This document shows, in pieces, positions 1 through 11,900 of a DNA stretch of 64,000 nt. Positions within the stretch are counted from its first letter, which is position 1, and each line of letters begins with the position of its first letter. The notes beneath the pieces were generated by a model. That model ran no database searches and was not told where the DNA came from. It worked only from the letters and a program-made list of their open reading frames with translations. Source of the stretch: Hyposmocoma kahamanoa (lineage: Eukaryota; Arthropoda; Insecta; Lepidoptera; Cosmopterigidae); NCBI RefSeq assembly GCF_003589595.1, contig NW_020656077.1, positions 2,582,810 through 2,646,809 on the forward strand, read 5' to 3'. A program made the translations under genes and the position numbers.

Positions 1-347
1 CAGTCAGGTCTATCACCACCCGCTAAGAAAAACAAGTTGCATAAGAACTACTGTTTATTCACGAAAACTAAAAATACCGCTCAATTGCATTTTAAATTCA
101 TGTGAAGTCCCAATTCATATTCACATAACCTTGTGTCCATTTTCTTAACCTGGTGTCCATTTTCTTATTTGAAGAGAGAGTGCAATCGCGTATTAACAGT
201 ATGCTTGACGTTACAACGACTTTGTATTATTCGTACTTACGGTAAGCAGAATAGAGTTGAAATTAAATCTATTCCAGGACGTTCACTCTACATAGTTCAA
301 AGTTGAACTAAGTTGCCACATCCTTGAGATATTTTTAATCAGAGATA

Positions 348-1293
348 CGAGGTGTTGCTATTAAATAACGAGACTAACCCTGTAAAAAAATTATTTTGAT
401 TTCATACATATTTGCTTTCCCTTCAATGTACACCCCTCCTCTATCCCTACAGCGCTCCATGCGAATCTTCCATTGTTCGAAACAATGCTGGAGGTCTTCT
501 TCTGTCAATCCTCCAGGACGCGTGCCGTTGTCATTTTCACAGCTTTAACGGTCTCAAAACTTGTTCCTTTTAAAGCAGATTTTACCTTAGAAAACGATAG
601 AAGTAGCACGGCGCAAGATCCGGCGAATAAGGCGGATGGTCTAACATAGAAACCTCTGCGGATTCTTTATCAATCCTTACAGTTCCAGCAATCGCATGAA
701 TACCGAACCGACGATCAGTTTACCGATTTTTTTGATATTTTTCGTAACGTAAGGTTCAGTTTTTAATTTAAAAACATTTGCAGTTAGCACCCATTTAATC
801 TGTATAAAATTAATAAAGCTTGTATTAATAGTAATTGTAGTGTCTATATCGAACTATATTTGATTTTGGCTAAAGTGTATTTTGCGATGTTTTTTATTGG
901 ACGTTTCCGGTCTTAATCATATATTTTTTAACGTGGAAGGGGGACCGGGACCGGGCGTGGATCATGTTTTACGTATTCTCGGCCATCTTGAAAACGTTTA
1001 AGCCCCTAAAAATCACGTGCACATTGCCATACACTTCTTTCAATAGTTTTTTCCAAGTTTCATGTGAATTTTCACAACAATTCGAAGTAATTTAATTACT
1101 ATTTTCCCTGCGAAACAAATAAAAACTTTAACGCGTACGAAGCTTACGGCTATACTGCTTTGTTTACAGAAGCGAGAGGCGTAGCATTCGAAAGAGAAGG
1201 TTTCATTATAAATACCTGTCGGTCACTGACGCTTGGCGCATACGCACTTCTACTGTAGCAGCGGTAGTCTCGTTATTTAATAGCCATATCTCG
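348..1293 (-). mobile_element. Mariner-family transposon, decayed and interrupted
   Basis: The two ends are inverted repeats of about 30 bases sharing GCTATTAAATAACGAGACTA, and each is flanked by TA (346-347 and 1294-1295), the mariner target. Read on the minus strand, about 1090-950 gives transposase N-terminal phrases (ETWKKLL, then ..FQDGRE...HDPRPG). About 690-385 gives the C-terminal region, with YSPDLAPC, LKGTSFETVKAVK and LTEEDLQHCFEQWK. Frameshifts and stops are present, and the third catalytic Asp that normally follows LAPC is Tyr. The middle of the transposase is missing and a 180-base foreign module (748-929) sits in its place. It is certainly non-functional. Confidence 0.88.
748..929. 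repeat. Dispersed module, copy 1 (inside the mariner)
   Basis: Starts GTAAGGTTCAGTTTT and contains GCAGTTAGCACCCATTTAAT and a shared stretch ending near AATCATATATTTTT. A closely similar direct copy lies at 1343-1544, just outside the right end of the mariner. No coding potential or terminal inverted repeats were recognised. Confidence 0.8.
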
Positions 1294-1342
1294 TATTACA
1301 ACTTCAGAGAGTAATGTAAAATGGAACTCAGTTTTGGGGAAG

Positions 1343-1544
1343 CGTAAGGTTCAGTTTTAAATTTAAAAAAAATTGCAGTTAGCACCCATTTAATCTGTAC
1401 TAAATTAAGAAAGCTTGTATTAATAGTAATTGTAGTGTCTAACTAACAATATTTGATTATGACTAAAGTGTATTTTGCGAAGTTTTTTTCTTGGCTAGCA
1501 ATCGGAATGTTTTCAGTCTTCATATTTAATCATATATTTTTGCA
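1343..1544. repeat. Dispersed module, copy 2 (just outside the mariner)
   Basis: Direct repeat of 748-929, beginning about 50 bases beyond the right mariner end. It is slightly longer because of a small insertion near TTCTTGGCTAGCAATCGG. The two copies may reflect an unequal exchange or two insertions of one short element. Confidence 0.8.
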
Positions 1545-3210
1545 AAGCACAGCTCAGGTAAAAATAATAATTGATTGCTAGAGAAGTATGTCTCTTTCGG
1601 TACAATTATTGAACTTGTATCGACTTTAGACGCACATCGTGTGATGTCTCAACACGAGAAAGCCTCCACTGAATTTAACCAAAGTCAGAAGTCATTTACG
1701 CAAATACTACATTGAAATAAATAAGCATAAGCAGGGAACACTGAAAGTTTGTTCCATTTGTCTATTCAAAAAAATTCGCTGAGCAGCTCATAATCAACAT
1801 TAAAAGTTGCGATAGCGATTTACAATAAAATTATTCACTAACGTCATTTTAATGTTACTTTTAACAATTCACTCAATATAATTTTAAATTACTTGTGTAT
1901 TTCACTCGCAGACAGTCGCCAGATTCCACAAGCCATTTAGTTAGCAAATACATTACATAGGTCATTACTTTCATTGTCGTCATTTAAACTCGCAATGTGT
2001 AGTTAGTTCATTGGCCTCCAATCCGAACGGGCTTGGATCGTTTTTCTGTTAAAATAATACATTTTGTAAAGGTACCGTGACAAAACTTACAACTGAACCA
2101 CCAAAATTTTAAAGGGTTTCTCTATAGAATTTGACATTTTACTCTAAACTTCCAAACGACACCAAATTTTTAATGACCCAGGTCACACAAAAGGTAATGT
2201 GAGCGATAACAAAGAAAGCAACTTGGGGGGCACTATCTACCTAGAACACTCAGATCAAATCCGATTCAGAAAAGTTAGTTTCATAATCAGAAATTAATTA
2301 TTAATTACCCCAAACCAGTCAACAAACAGAGGAGTTGAGCCATCTATCGTCATAACGTGAAATATTATGTGTCATATAGTACAAAAATGAACAGAAAATA
2401 AGTACGTAAATCGTAAGGCCGGACCAAATTATGCAGAGCGTTCGCAATAACCTGCCGTAATTCAATCCTTTCCCGACCAATTGATGATCGTAATACAATG
2501 TCTGAGACAAATTGAAATAATCGTGTTAAGTGTCTTGCTATAATGAGGTTTGATGATAATAATAACAACCAAGGGGACAATACTTCTATCGCATTGGTAA
2601 AATTTTGTACATTATAATGAATGGTTCATTAAATCAAGGTGTTCATTTCGCTTGAAGCTTATTTTATAACACATTTTCTAATGGTTTCATGTTCAAATAG
2701 GCTCATATTTAAGCAAATATCTTGAAATCAATACAGCCGATGTCGCATAGCATTTTTGTTTATATTTCATCTACATACCTACCTTACTGTTTACGGCCTA
2801 CAGTCATGAAGAATTTAAAATCTTCAAAATTTATATTTTAGAGTCTAAAATAACACGTTTCAGTAAAGCAATTTTCCCATTTGGTGCCATTTTAATTTAT
2901 AGGAAACTTTAATATCATATTCGCATGTTGCGTTTTTTCTTTTCACGGTTGCACAAGTTAATTAGTGAAGGTATTATTTTATTTATTTATTTATTGAGTG
3001 TTGACCATAGAGCCATCAGCTTAAAAAAGTTACAAATAATAATTAAAAAACTCAAAACGTAATAAACATAAACTAAAAATTTCTTTATGTAAAAACGGTA
3101 ACTACTAAAACCCGCCATTTTCAGTCTATAAACATTATGACACTTTCGTGAAGGTATGATATACAGAAACACTTGATTGTCAAAATTAGTATACAGAGAA
3201 AGTTACATAC

Positions 3211-6200
3211 CCCATTATTTTCTTCTCCCAAAACTTGTACGTCGTCATCAGAGCTGTCAGAAACCCAGTCGAGTTGCAAGTCGGGCGCAGAAAGCGGGCC
3301 TGCTGGCCCCGGCCGCCCGGTCGCGGGTGTTCCAACAGCTCTCGTTTGTGCACAAGGGGCACTCCGTTCATTGCAACATTTCTGAAAAAATAACAAAACT
3401 AAACTTAAACTTTTATTTTACAGTAAACAAACTGGTCAGTTGAGGGATCTAAGATTTTTAATATGCTGCTTTTTAACATCAGAACATCTTTAATACCCTT
3501 CAACCTGAAACAGTAAATGCCTTACAGTAGAAATAGATAGGTTAGTGATACCTGCCCAGGATGTTCTGCATAGAACAACCTTACTGCCAGTATCATTGCC
3601 AAAAAAATTATACATATGAAATGGACATTTATGAAATATGTATATGTAAAAAACTAAAAGTTCTGACTCAGAAAAATAGAAGGCGTACTTCTCGATATGG
3701 TGGAAAAAATATATTTATACCGTTATACGCGAACAGGTTCTAAAGCAAAGGATCAAATAGGAGACTATCTGAATGTGGAAAATATAAAAAGGTGATCAAC
3801 GGCTTGCGAAAACTATAATACATGAGAGGGACATTTGTGTACTTTTATAAGGTACATCTTGGCCAATTTCCGCCGAAAGTAAAATTATGTTCGAAATCCA
3901 AATAAACAAGATGGCCGCCATACAAGCGTGTAAGTCTTCTATCACAAAAACTATTAGAGATAGGTAGGAGGTTCTGGAACGAATGTCATAGAAAGTAACA
4001 GTGGCTTATTGCTTGTGTTAAAAAAATTTTAGTTTCGCCAAATCCAAAATGGTGGCCAAAGAAAATTGCTTCGATCCGGCTGAAAATTGGAATGCGGTCC
4101 TTAATCATAAGTTGGGGTCAAAAGTTCCGTTTCGCCATTTTTTAATACGGCTTCCATTTTTTAATACGGTTTTTTCGTTAAAAATTGCTGTAAAAAAAGA
4201 TTTGCGGTTCGGCTGAAAATTGGCATGTGGAGGTCTCTGTTCCGTGCTAAAAATTGGTTTTTCGCCACTTTTAAATATGGCGACCATGCAAGCGTTAGAA
4301 AAAAAATGTTCTGATGCCTTTGAAAATTGGCATGTGGAATTTGTGAATTTGTGTGGAAGTTTAGGAATGTCTGACAAAAATTTGTGACCATAATTGGGTT
4401 TTCGTCATTTTCAAATCAATTTCAAATAAGCTACAAGCATTCGTAGGCGGCAGATAAAAATGGGCTCTAATTCGACTGAAAATCAGCATGACTCTAGGAG
4501 TCGTATTCTAGAACTCTATTCAATGCTCAAGTCTGAATTTGAGTATGGTTTAAAGCACTCGAAATCATACTCAAGTCCCTGCCATTAGGGTCGTATTTCC
4601 AGTGCAATCCTGACTTGAGCATTGAGTAGAGTTCTAGAATATGACCCTAGGAGTGCTTGACAATAATTTGCGGTCAATATTTATTTTTCGCCATTTTTCA
4701 ATATGGCTGCCATGCAAGCTGGGCGAGGTCAGAGGTTCAGCGCAGGGCGAAGAACGTCTGCACGCCACCATACGTAGGTACTATATGGAGGCTCACCAAG
4801 TACAAGATCTCACAATTGTTAAAAATGTAAGGCATAGTAGACACATCAGACAAGCATACCAATTTTCTGGTCTCATTATGGTACTATGAATACCAGAATA
4901 ACAATAACTCTGAGGGCAATACCCAGAAAACCCAGACAGAATCAACTTAGAACTGATTGTTCCCCAAATTGGCCCAAATCGGGAATCAAACACGGAATCT
5001 TCTCATCAAGCACCCATAGTACCAACTGTTGTGCTGCCAAAGAGCATAAGCGCATTCCTTTATCTAAACCCGACCCCAGCATAGGCGGTGTACAAGGTTC
5101 ATTGTAAATACACTTACCGGGCCACAAACATTCAATGATCTGTTCTCTGGCTGCTGGGTTCTTCCTGAACTAGTTCCAGGCTGTGGAGAAGGATCTTTCA
5201 CCCTCCTGTCTCCAGCAGCATCAATATCGTGAGATCTCTTAGTATCATTACCTTCAGTCTTGACATTCACATTTTCACTATTCTCTATATTCCTTGTGAG
5301 TGGTGCATCACCTGGCTCTGTTTTCACTTGTGGTTGTTTAGTGGTCTCTGCTTTTACAACTCTGTTGAAAGAAGTACTAGGACCAGTATCATTATCAACA
5401 GAAGTTTGTGTTGTGTTTGCTTCTTGCTTTATACTGGTATTGGTGCCGCTTGCATGAGCAGGTGGAGTTGTGGGCTCCTCCTTTACAGTTGTAGCAGGCA
5501 GACTTTGGCCTTCAGATGGATTCCCTTCCAAGTGGTGTGCTCTAACAGGAGGAGGGGGAGGAGGAGGAAGAAGGGGATGATAATAGGGATAATAAGGTCC
5601 TCCTTGGTAAGGATCTTCATACGGATGGGGAGGATTTGGATAGTGAGGTGAATTCTGATAATAAGCTTGATCTTGGTAATTGTAAGGAATTGGATGGCCA
5701 CAATCATTGGGTTGTCCTGAGCAGTTGCAAGTCCCAGGAGGATGGTTTACTCTGGCATTGTACACATACTGCTGAGCAGGGGGGCAGCCAGAGCACTCTT
5801 GTTTAATGTGTAACTGTGGAGCACAACCACAATTCATGCCATGCGGGGGCTCAGGTACATGGGAGTAGTGCTGCTGCATATTGCTCTGGTGTCTGTCACA
5901 CACATATGGCTCTGGATTTTGCAGGTTTCTGTTTCTCTCAGCATCTCCACCAGCTTGTGTAGAAACCTCAGTTTGGTCATGTGGCTCTCTTTTGATGTCT
6001 ACTCGCTGCGAAGATGATTCAATTTGGCTGTTGATTGCACTGCTACTTGGAGCTTCAGTAGACCCAGAGGCTTGAGTACCATTTGGAGCAGGAATTTTTC
6101 TTGGAACAGTTACATTGTCCTCTTCCTCTGAACTCACTACAATTAAACTTGGATTAGGATCATTCTCTTTGGATTGCCTCCTTGTAGGAGAAATGTTTAG

Positions 6201-7051
6201 CTTTCGACTGGGTCTCTCTGGAGTAGATCGAGTATTGTGTACATGATCACCATTCGCTGGCACTGGTCCATATGCATTGTTCAAATCAGGCTGTGCACAT
6301 TCATATCCTCGATTTGCCATCAATGGCTCTGGTGGAGGTGGGAGGCCAGGCGGCAAAGCATATGCCATTGGATGCGGTAGATATGTTCTGTCATCACCCA
6401 ATAAAATGACATTGTTGGGATGATACGGTGTCATTATGTGAGGTGCTGCACCTGGGAAGTGAGCATAGTTCGGATAAAAGTAGCCCCTGTGTGCTACAAA
6501 AGGCTTTGGCTGATACCTGATATCTGGGTATCGCCTGTGACCATTAGGCATGTTTACATTATTTCCTGCATAATCCAGAGAGCTGGAACTGTCCGGCAAT
6601 GGCTGATATTCTTCAGGCACTGGAGTGCGAGACGAATCACCAGGTGCTAATGGAGCACCATTTGCATTGTATTGTTCATCAGGTGTAGTTGAATTGATGT
6701 AGTTGGAAGATATGGCGCGGTTCAGCGGCTGTCCCCGACGGCCCGACGACATGTTTTCAGACGACGACGGAAGCACTTCTATTTCGTCATCACTTTCTGC
6801 GAATAATGCATCACATTCCATTTCCTCTGAACCTAAAACAATAATATTACAAAAGTACAGCAAAGACTCGCGAAAATGAGCCGCGATGCATGTGAAAAAA
6901 GTGAAATGCAATAATTATGCTCACCATTTCTAGGTTGGCTATCAGAAACTGTATTAGTGAAAACCGTGTCCAGAATGGCCCCTAGCGATGACGGCCCAGG
7001 TAAATCCCACGACGACGGCGACTGATCACCACCATATCCCTTATCTGTCAT
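3211..7051 (-). CDS. Disordered SUMO-linked protein, N-terminal part (possibly Arkadia/RNF111-like); 3' end outside window
   Basis: Three coding exons assemble in one frame on the minus strand: 7051-6925 (ATG start, donor GTGAGC), 6832-5118 (acceptor TTTTAG, donor GTAAGT) and 3381-3211 (acceptor TTTCAG, donor GTATGT). They give 671 residues with no stop, so the gene continues past the left part of the window. The protein is rich in Pro, Ser, Asn and Tyr and looks disordered; a poly-Pro run is near residues 465-471. Three hydrophobic-acidic patches resemble SUMO-interacting motifs: EIEVL (about 59-63), SLIVVSSEEED (271-281) and DDDVQVLGEE (659-668). Seven sites fit the SUMO consensus psi-K-x-E (322-325, 385-388, 492-495, 510-513, 535-538, 545-548, 566-569). 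Arkadia combines SUMO-binding motifs with a long His/Pro-rich region and a C-terminal RING, but no RING is visible here, so that identity is a guess. The exon structure is well supported; the name is not. Confidence 0.82.
3680..3990. repeat. Dispersed repeat, related to 35180-35420 and 51040-51110
   Basis: The parts around CGCGAACAGGTTCTAAAGCAAAGG and around GCCAATTTCCGCCGAAAG followed by AACAAGATGGCCGCC recur in inverted orientation at 35180-35420. A shorter, more diverged match is at 51040-51110. The family type is not known; no terminal repeats or coding region could be defined. Confidence 0.6.
4040..4430. repeat. Internally repetitive AT-rich stretch
   Basis: The phrase CTGAAAATTGGCATGTGGA and variants of it, together with TTTTCGCCATTTTTNAATA-like text, recur several times, suggesting decayed tandem units. 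Similar wording around 34650-34860 suggests a related copy in the RPB6 intron. Confidence 0.45.
4497..4647. repeat. Foldback element, copy A
   Basis: The ends are mirror copies: GTCGTATTCTAGAACTCTA on the left and its reverse complement on the right (TAGAGTTCTAGAATATGAC). Inside are TTGAGTATGGTTTAAAGCAC and GGGTCGTATTTCCAGTGC, shared with copies at 9632-9854, 19202-19710 and 29613-29787. It has no coding capacity. Confidence 0.8.
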
Positions 7052-7830
7052 TTTACGATCAAAAAACCGGAGTCATATTGTCCGAGATTGATATAGATGT
7101 TACAAAGGCAATCTGCATTGTCAACACCTATACAATCAAAAATATATCACTAAATTTGCGCCATTGCAGGCGATAATCACATAAAATATGGAACACAGTT
7201 TACAAACTCCACTGATTTTATCCTAATTTCGTCGAAAAGACGAATAAAAAGTTCAGAAAATTGAAAATACACGACAGTTATGACCAAATTTACCAAAATT
7301 TACATTTGTCCCAGTGACATTAGTTTCCGGAATGCTAATATTTTTCAAACATTTCGTTCACGAAATGGAACGTATGTACAAATCATACAATTATTTCCAT
7401 CGACTCACTCACTCTCACCGGTTTTTAGACGATTTTTTTTAAACAAATGTCACGTGCATTTTTGGTTCAACTTCATTTTGTTTGTCTTTTGTGTAGTATT
7501 TTTGATGATTTGGTAAAGGAACAACATAATAATTTTATTTTTACATCGACCTGTGTCAAATGAAGGATCCATTTATTCCAAACACGGTTAAAAACTCAAT
7601 TGAACTAGTTCGATCACGTCTCTATTAAAGGTGGCTTTCATTATCCTGCATTGCAGTCCACCTTGCCGTGCACCGCGTAATGCAGAATTATGAATGTAGT
7701 CGCAGCGTGCAAGCCAAGGTAACGGAAGTAACAGTCGTGACAAAATCACGATGATTTATCACTGTGATTTTTTTGAAACCGGAACGACTGTCACGGCGAT
7801 AGAAATGTAACGCTATTCCCCATGTCTAGT

Positions 7831-7974
7831 CCCAGGTTCGATTTCCGGGCCGGTAGAAATATTTGTATGGCCTACATTTATTTCTCTCGGGAGTTTGGAT
7901 GTAATTTGTGGTTATCTATGTGTGTGTCCATGGCACCCGCGACACAGTGTTTCCCTAGTGCGGGGCTAAGTTGA
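7831..7974 (+). repeat. tRNA-derived SINE, 5'-truncated fragment
   Basis: Begins inside the tRNA-like head at the B-box text AGGTTCGATTTCCGGGCCGG. It then follows the body seen in the other copies (ATGGCCTACATTTATTTCTC ... TTTCCCTAGTGCGGGGC). The A-box part is absent. Other copies are at 57830-58016 (plus) and 45047-45286 and 29163-30135 (minus). Confidence 0.8.
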
Positions 7975-8019
7975 GTGTGTGCGTTATTGTTATTATTATT
8001 ATAAGTTTATATTTGACTC

Positions 8020-8250
8020 TTACTGAAATTCAATATTAAATTTATTTAGATTTCTGTGGTTTTAAACGACTGGTAAGGTTCAATCGTGCATCTCATTCGA
8101 ACTTGTACTAAAAACTATGATAGTCCATTGTCTCGTTCCCACCGTCTCCCCTTGCATCTGTGAACTGAAAGAACGAAAGAAATAAAAAGATAAGTGAACT
8201 ATTTTATAATATTAATTCACCTGTCTTTTTAATTCATAAGATCGCTTTGC
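8020..8250. repeat. Dispersed repeat shared with 31680-31990 (inverted)
   Basis: Shares in order GATTTCTGTGG, AAGGTTCAATCGTGCATC, a diverged middle, and TTAATTCACCTGTCTTTTTA with the reverse complement of 31680-31990. Both copies lie next to housekeeping promoters. No coding sequence is present. Confidence 0.7.
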
Positions 8251-8910
8251 TTCTGTGACTCCGCAAACACGTCACATTTCTCATTGAGTAAAAAAGATGG
8301 ACCAAGAAAGAGGTGAACCAGATCGTGCACAACACAAGGAACTAGTTGGTTTCGGTTCGGTCAGTGTCAGGAATTCAATCTAAACATTCATGAACTACTC
8401 AAGCCTAATTCATAGTAATGTAGAACCACAAATGATTGGAATTTAAATAGGATTTTGTAACTTTCACTGACACGATCGCCATATATTGTTTTTAATATTC
8501 TCACAAAAACTGACACAAGCCTAGTGGCCGCCATTAATTTATTAATGTAAAATTGGCAACCCAGTGAAATTGCATAATGGCCAAAGGCTGGACGCCATAG
8601 TGCTAAGGAATAAGAAAAAAAATCTATTGTATTGCTTGGTATTTATGTATATTGTGGCTAAAACGCTTACCGCGAAGAGCCAAGAGAAATGAGAGAAAAA
8701 GAAGTATATCGTGGTGGTAATAAATAAATAAAGTGTGAGATAACAAATTGGTATACGTAGTGCGATATTCTCCTACCAATCAGTCGTTAATTGATACGAA
8801 GTCATAACGTAAACGTGTTACTTTTATTTTTATCCTGTTTGGTCCTACGTTTGTAGGTGGTTACCTGAGGCTATCCTTCACTGTTACTGTGGACCAGGTC
8901 TAAAGTCAGA

Positions 8911-11900
8911 ATGTTACCGTCGCTGCCGCTATATATCGAAGGCGAGGTCGTTAAAGGTTTCGGCCGAGGATCCAAAGAACTGGGGTGCCCTACAGGTAAT
9001 TCTATTATTATAAAGTCCATTATTATTATTACATTTATTAATGTTTTTTTCAATTGTTACCTTTTCAACTTTTCAATTTATCTGGATATTTCCTATAAAT
9101 TTTATGCAAAGAATATTCGTAAATTTATTTTAATTAATTGAGTAGGTTATGGTAATATACACTAGGTTCTTGTGAAATAAGTCTAAGTTATTTTTTTTAT
9201 TAAGAATTGTATTTATTGGAATAGCAATATAAACTTTTTCTTAATTTTAAGGACTTGTTTGGATACATGAAATCTTTGATGATAAAAATTTTTGAATTGG
9301 AACGTTTTTTTATTATTGATAGAGTAGCAAGCTACATACAGTTGGATGTAGTTATAATAAAAAGATCCAAGTCACAATTGGTAAGTTTCGAGAAAATGGA
9401 AGTTCAAGTTTTCGAAAGTTTAAAATGTTAACTACTGCTAGAATTCTCAACTGATCTTAATTTTCTTTTTGTCAATTTAAAGTTTTTACTATGTAGTTTC
9501 ACATCAATTACCAAGCATTTCGTATATTAATGATTAAGGTAGTATTTAAAAAAAAATAGGATTTGAATCATTTTAATTTTGTATAGCAAAAGAACTTTTA
9601 GGCCATTCCAAAGTGATGGGTGGGACATTTAGGGTCGTATTCCAGAACTCTACTCAATACTCAAGTACAGTTCTGAAATATGACCCTTAGGGTCGTATTC
9701 TAGAACTCTACTCAATACTCAAGTCAGGATTTGAGTATGGTTTAAAGCACTCGAAAACATACTCAAGTCCTTGCCATTAGGGTTGTATTTCCAGTGCTTG
9801 AAATCATACTCCGATCCTGGCTTGAGCATTGAGTAGAGTTCTGGAATATGACCCTTACATTCCTTTTTTCTTGAACTTTAAGTAATATCTCCCTAACCAT
9901 TAGTTAATTAGACTTAAAAGGAAAATATCATGAAGCCAGATGTACAATTCAATTGCGACTATTTATTTACTTAAATTTATGACATTATTTGTACTCAAAA
10001 CTATTAATTTTCTAAGTGTGACGGGCGGGACACTCACAACGCCTGCCTGTTTGAGTTGATAGCTTCATGGTCAAGAGAAAGACAAACTATTAATATTTTG
10101 TTCAGCAAGTTTTTCATATGTGATAACTTGAATGTTAAAGTTCCAATTTGTATGTACACTTAATAACTTTGATAAATTTTAAGGAAATTAATATGTTAAG
10201 TTGTGACATAATTTTGTGATGAGTGGGACGAGTTACAGTTGAATACACAGAATTAATAAAATTACATTGTTTAATATTAGATCCATTGTTTGTAAGCAAA
10301 TATTTTGTAAGTTTTGTCTTATTAAGACATTTTAACATAAAAACAAACAGAATTAAAGAACTGATTAAGTAATCCTATTATTTTTCTTGAAACACTGTCT
10401 ATAATGACATGAAATCAAAGTCACACATGTAAAATGCGTTAATAATTTTGTAAAATCCTGCCATTCCTTGAAGATTATGTATCATATCAAAATATATCAA
10501 ATTTTAGAAATTTGTTTGAATATAGTTAAAACTAGTGGGAACAGCCTTTTCATGAATTTCCTGATACTAAAAATCATCAGGAAAAATGTTGTCACTTTTT
10601 AATTGTCTTTTTTCATGTGTTAGAATGTCTTAATTATGAGAATTATAAAAAAATTTGCATACAAATGATGGATCTACATATAAATAGTGTATTTTTTACA
10701 ATTCTATGTATTCAAATGAACTTGTCCCACCTGTCATAAAATGGTGCCCCAATCGTCACAATTTAAACACATCAAATGTTTAACTCCGAAATTAAAGCAC
10801 CTGTTACACCTAGTAAACATCGTAAAAACTCGAATCCATGAAAATACAAACATTTAGTCAAAGTAAAAACCTTTAGAAGTGTGTGTGTGTGTGTGGTTAA
10901 AATAAAAATATGTTTTGTGACGGGTGGGACTTGAAATTAGTATTTATATACACAGTAACAACTTTTTTAGAAAGACGCACAAATAACCGCAAAAATTGTT
11001 GCTAACATTATACGACAAAATGCTTCACTATAGACGACAGCACTATGGCTGCGTTGTCTTCATTAATGAAGACAAAAAATACAATAATTGTACAATATCC
11101 GGAAAAATCTCATTTATTTCTAATGATTTGATTTATTGGGCGTATTCTAGTCATACAATTAAAACCAAATTGTGTAATGTATTTTTTTTTATCGCAGTGT
11201 TATTTTCGCTGGAATGACCTGACTTTTGTGATTATTTTTCATATTGCAAAAATGATCCAAAATGTGCAAAAAGTGTATAGGTATTAATTGTTTTATTTTG
11301 ATTAAATGAATATAATTGAATTTTTAAGAATTTTAAGAAATCTCGATTAATTGCCCGATGTTTTGAACTATAATAACACTACACTCCAACATAACTTTAT
11401 CATTTTCTACAGTAATAAAAATTGCATACTTAACCCAGATTTTTCGCGAAAAATACAATTTTTTGACAATGTTCGGATGCATTAAAATATATTTAAAAAT
11501 TATTTTTCTTAATTTTTTCTCACTAAATCGACGACTAGTTGCTTGAAGAATTATTTTGTTAAAAAAACTTGATTTATTTATTTATCCTAAGTAGAGGTGG
11601 GAAAAACTGCAAATTTCTTTAGACGTTTAAAAATTATTCTTTTTTTTTTCACGTATGCGCTTTATAGTTTGAAGCTAACAAAATCGTTTAGAAAACGTTT
11701 AAGCGCATAGACTTTTTTGTTAAAAAAAGCTTGCAACGTTGTGTTGATAGCGAAACGCAAGAGTAGACCGCTAAAGGTTTTAAGATAAGTAAGTTTTTTT
11801 GTAAAAAAACGCAAAAAAAAAAAGGCTTAAAAGCTTATCAAATTCTTCAGAAATTCGCCAAGCTATCGGTCGGTTGCCGGTAGTATTTCGCCGCTAGTCG

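Larger units (their letters stand above)
1..3210. other. Left edge: presumed downstream intron of the minus-strand SUMO-linked gene
   Basis: No exon was recognised here. The minus-strand gene whose exon 3 ends at 3211 has a good donor there (GTATGT) and must continue leftward, so this stretch is probably intronic. It holds a broken mariner (348-1293) and a repeated module (748-929 and 1343-1544). Positions 1-347 and 1545-3210 show only AT-rich sequence. Short minus-strand open frames at 2319-2580 lack splice or homology support. Confidence 0.5.
3382..5117. other. Intron 2 of the SUMO-linked gene, repeat-filled
   Basis: Lies between exons 2 and 3 of the minus-strand gene. It holds a dispersed repeat (3680-3990), a stretch with internal repetition (4040-4430) and a foldback element (4497-4647). 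Nothing coding was recognised; the small open frames here have no support. Confidence 0.6.
7052..8910. other. Gap between divergent genes, with promoters and repeats
   Basis: Separates the minus-strand SUMO-linked gene from plus-strand riboflavin kinase, so both promoters should lie here. No convincing TATA box was seen. A SINE fragment (7831-7974) and a dispersed repeat (8020-8250) occupy the middle. 8400-8910 is otherwise plain sequence and is the likely riboflavin kinase promoter side. Confidence 0.5.
9613..10930. repeat. Five scattered copies of a GTGACGGGTGGGAC-like motif
   Basis: A 14-base phrase occurs at 9613-9626, 10018-10031, 10216-10229 and 10917-10930 on the plus strand and at 10724-10737 on the minus strand, with one to three changes each. 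Sequence between the copies is AT-rich and shows no obvious repeat unit. They may be relics of a decayed tandem array or of one repetitive element. Confidence 0.5.

Noticed and set aside
2319..2580. Possible missing exon (RING) of the minus-strand SUMO-linked gene
   Set aside because: Frames there have no Cys/His pattern of a RING and no convincing acceptor and donor pair.
5229..5651. Plus-strand open frame of 140 residues inside the SUMO-linked gene
   Set aside because: It is antisense to a well-supported exon, with no motif or splice evidence.
9632..9854. CRISPR-like array
   Set aside because: The repeats are mirrored foldback blocks with TTA flanks, not evenly spaced direct repeats with unique spacers, and the genome is an animal's.
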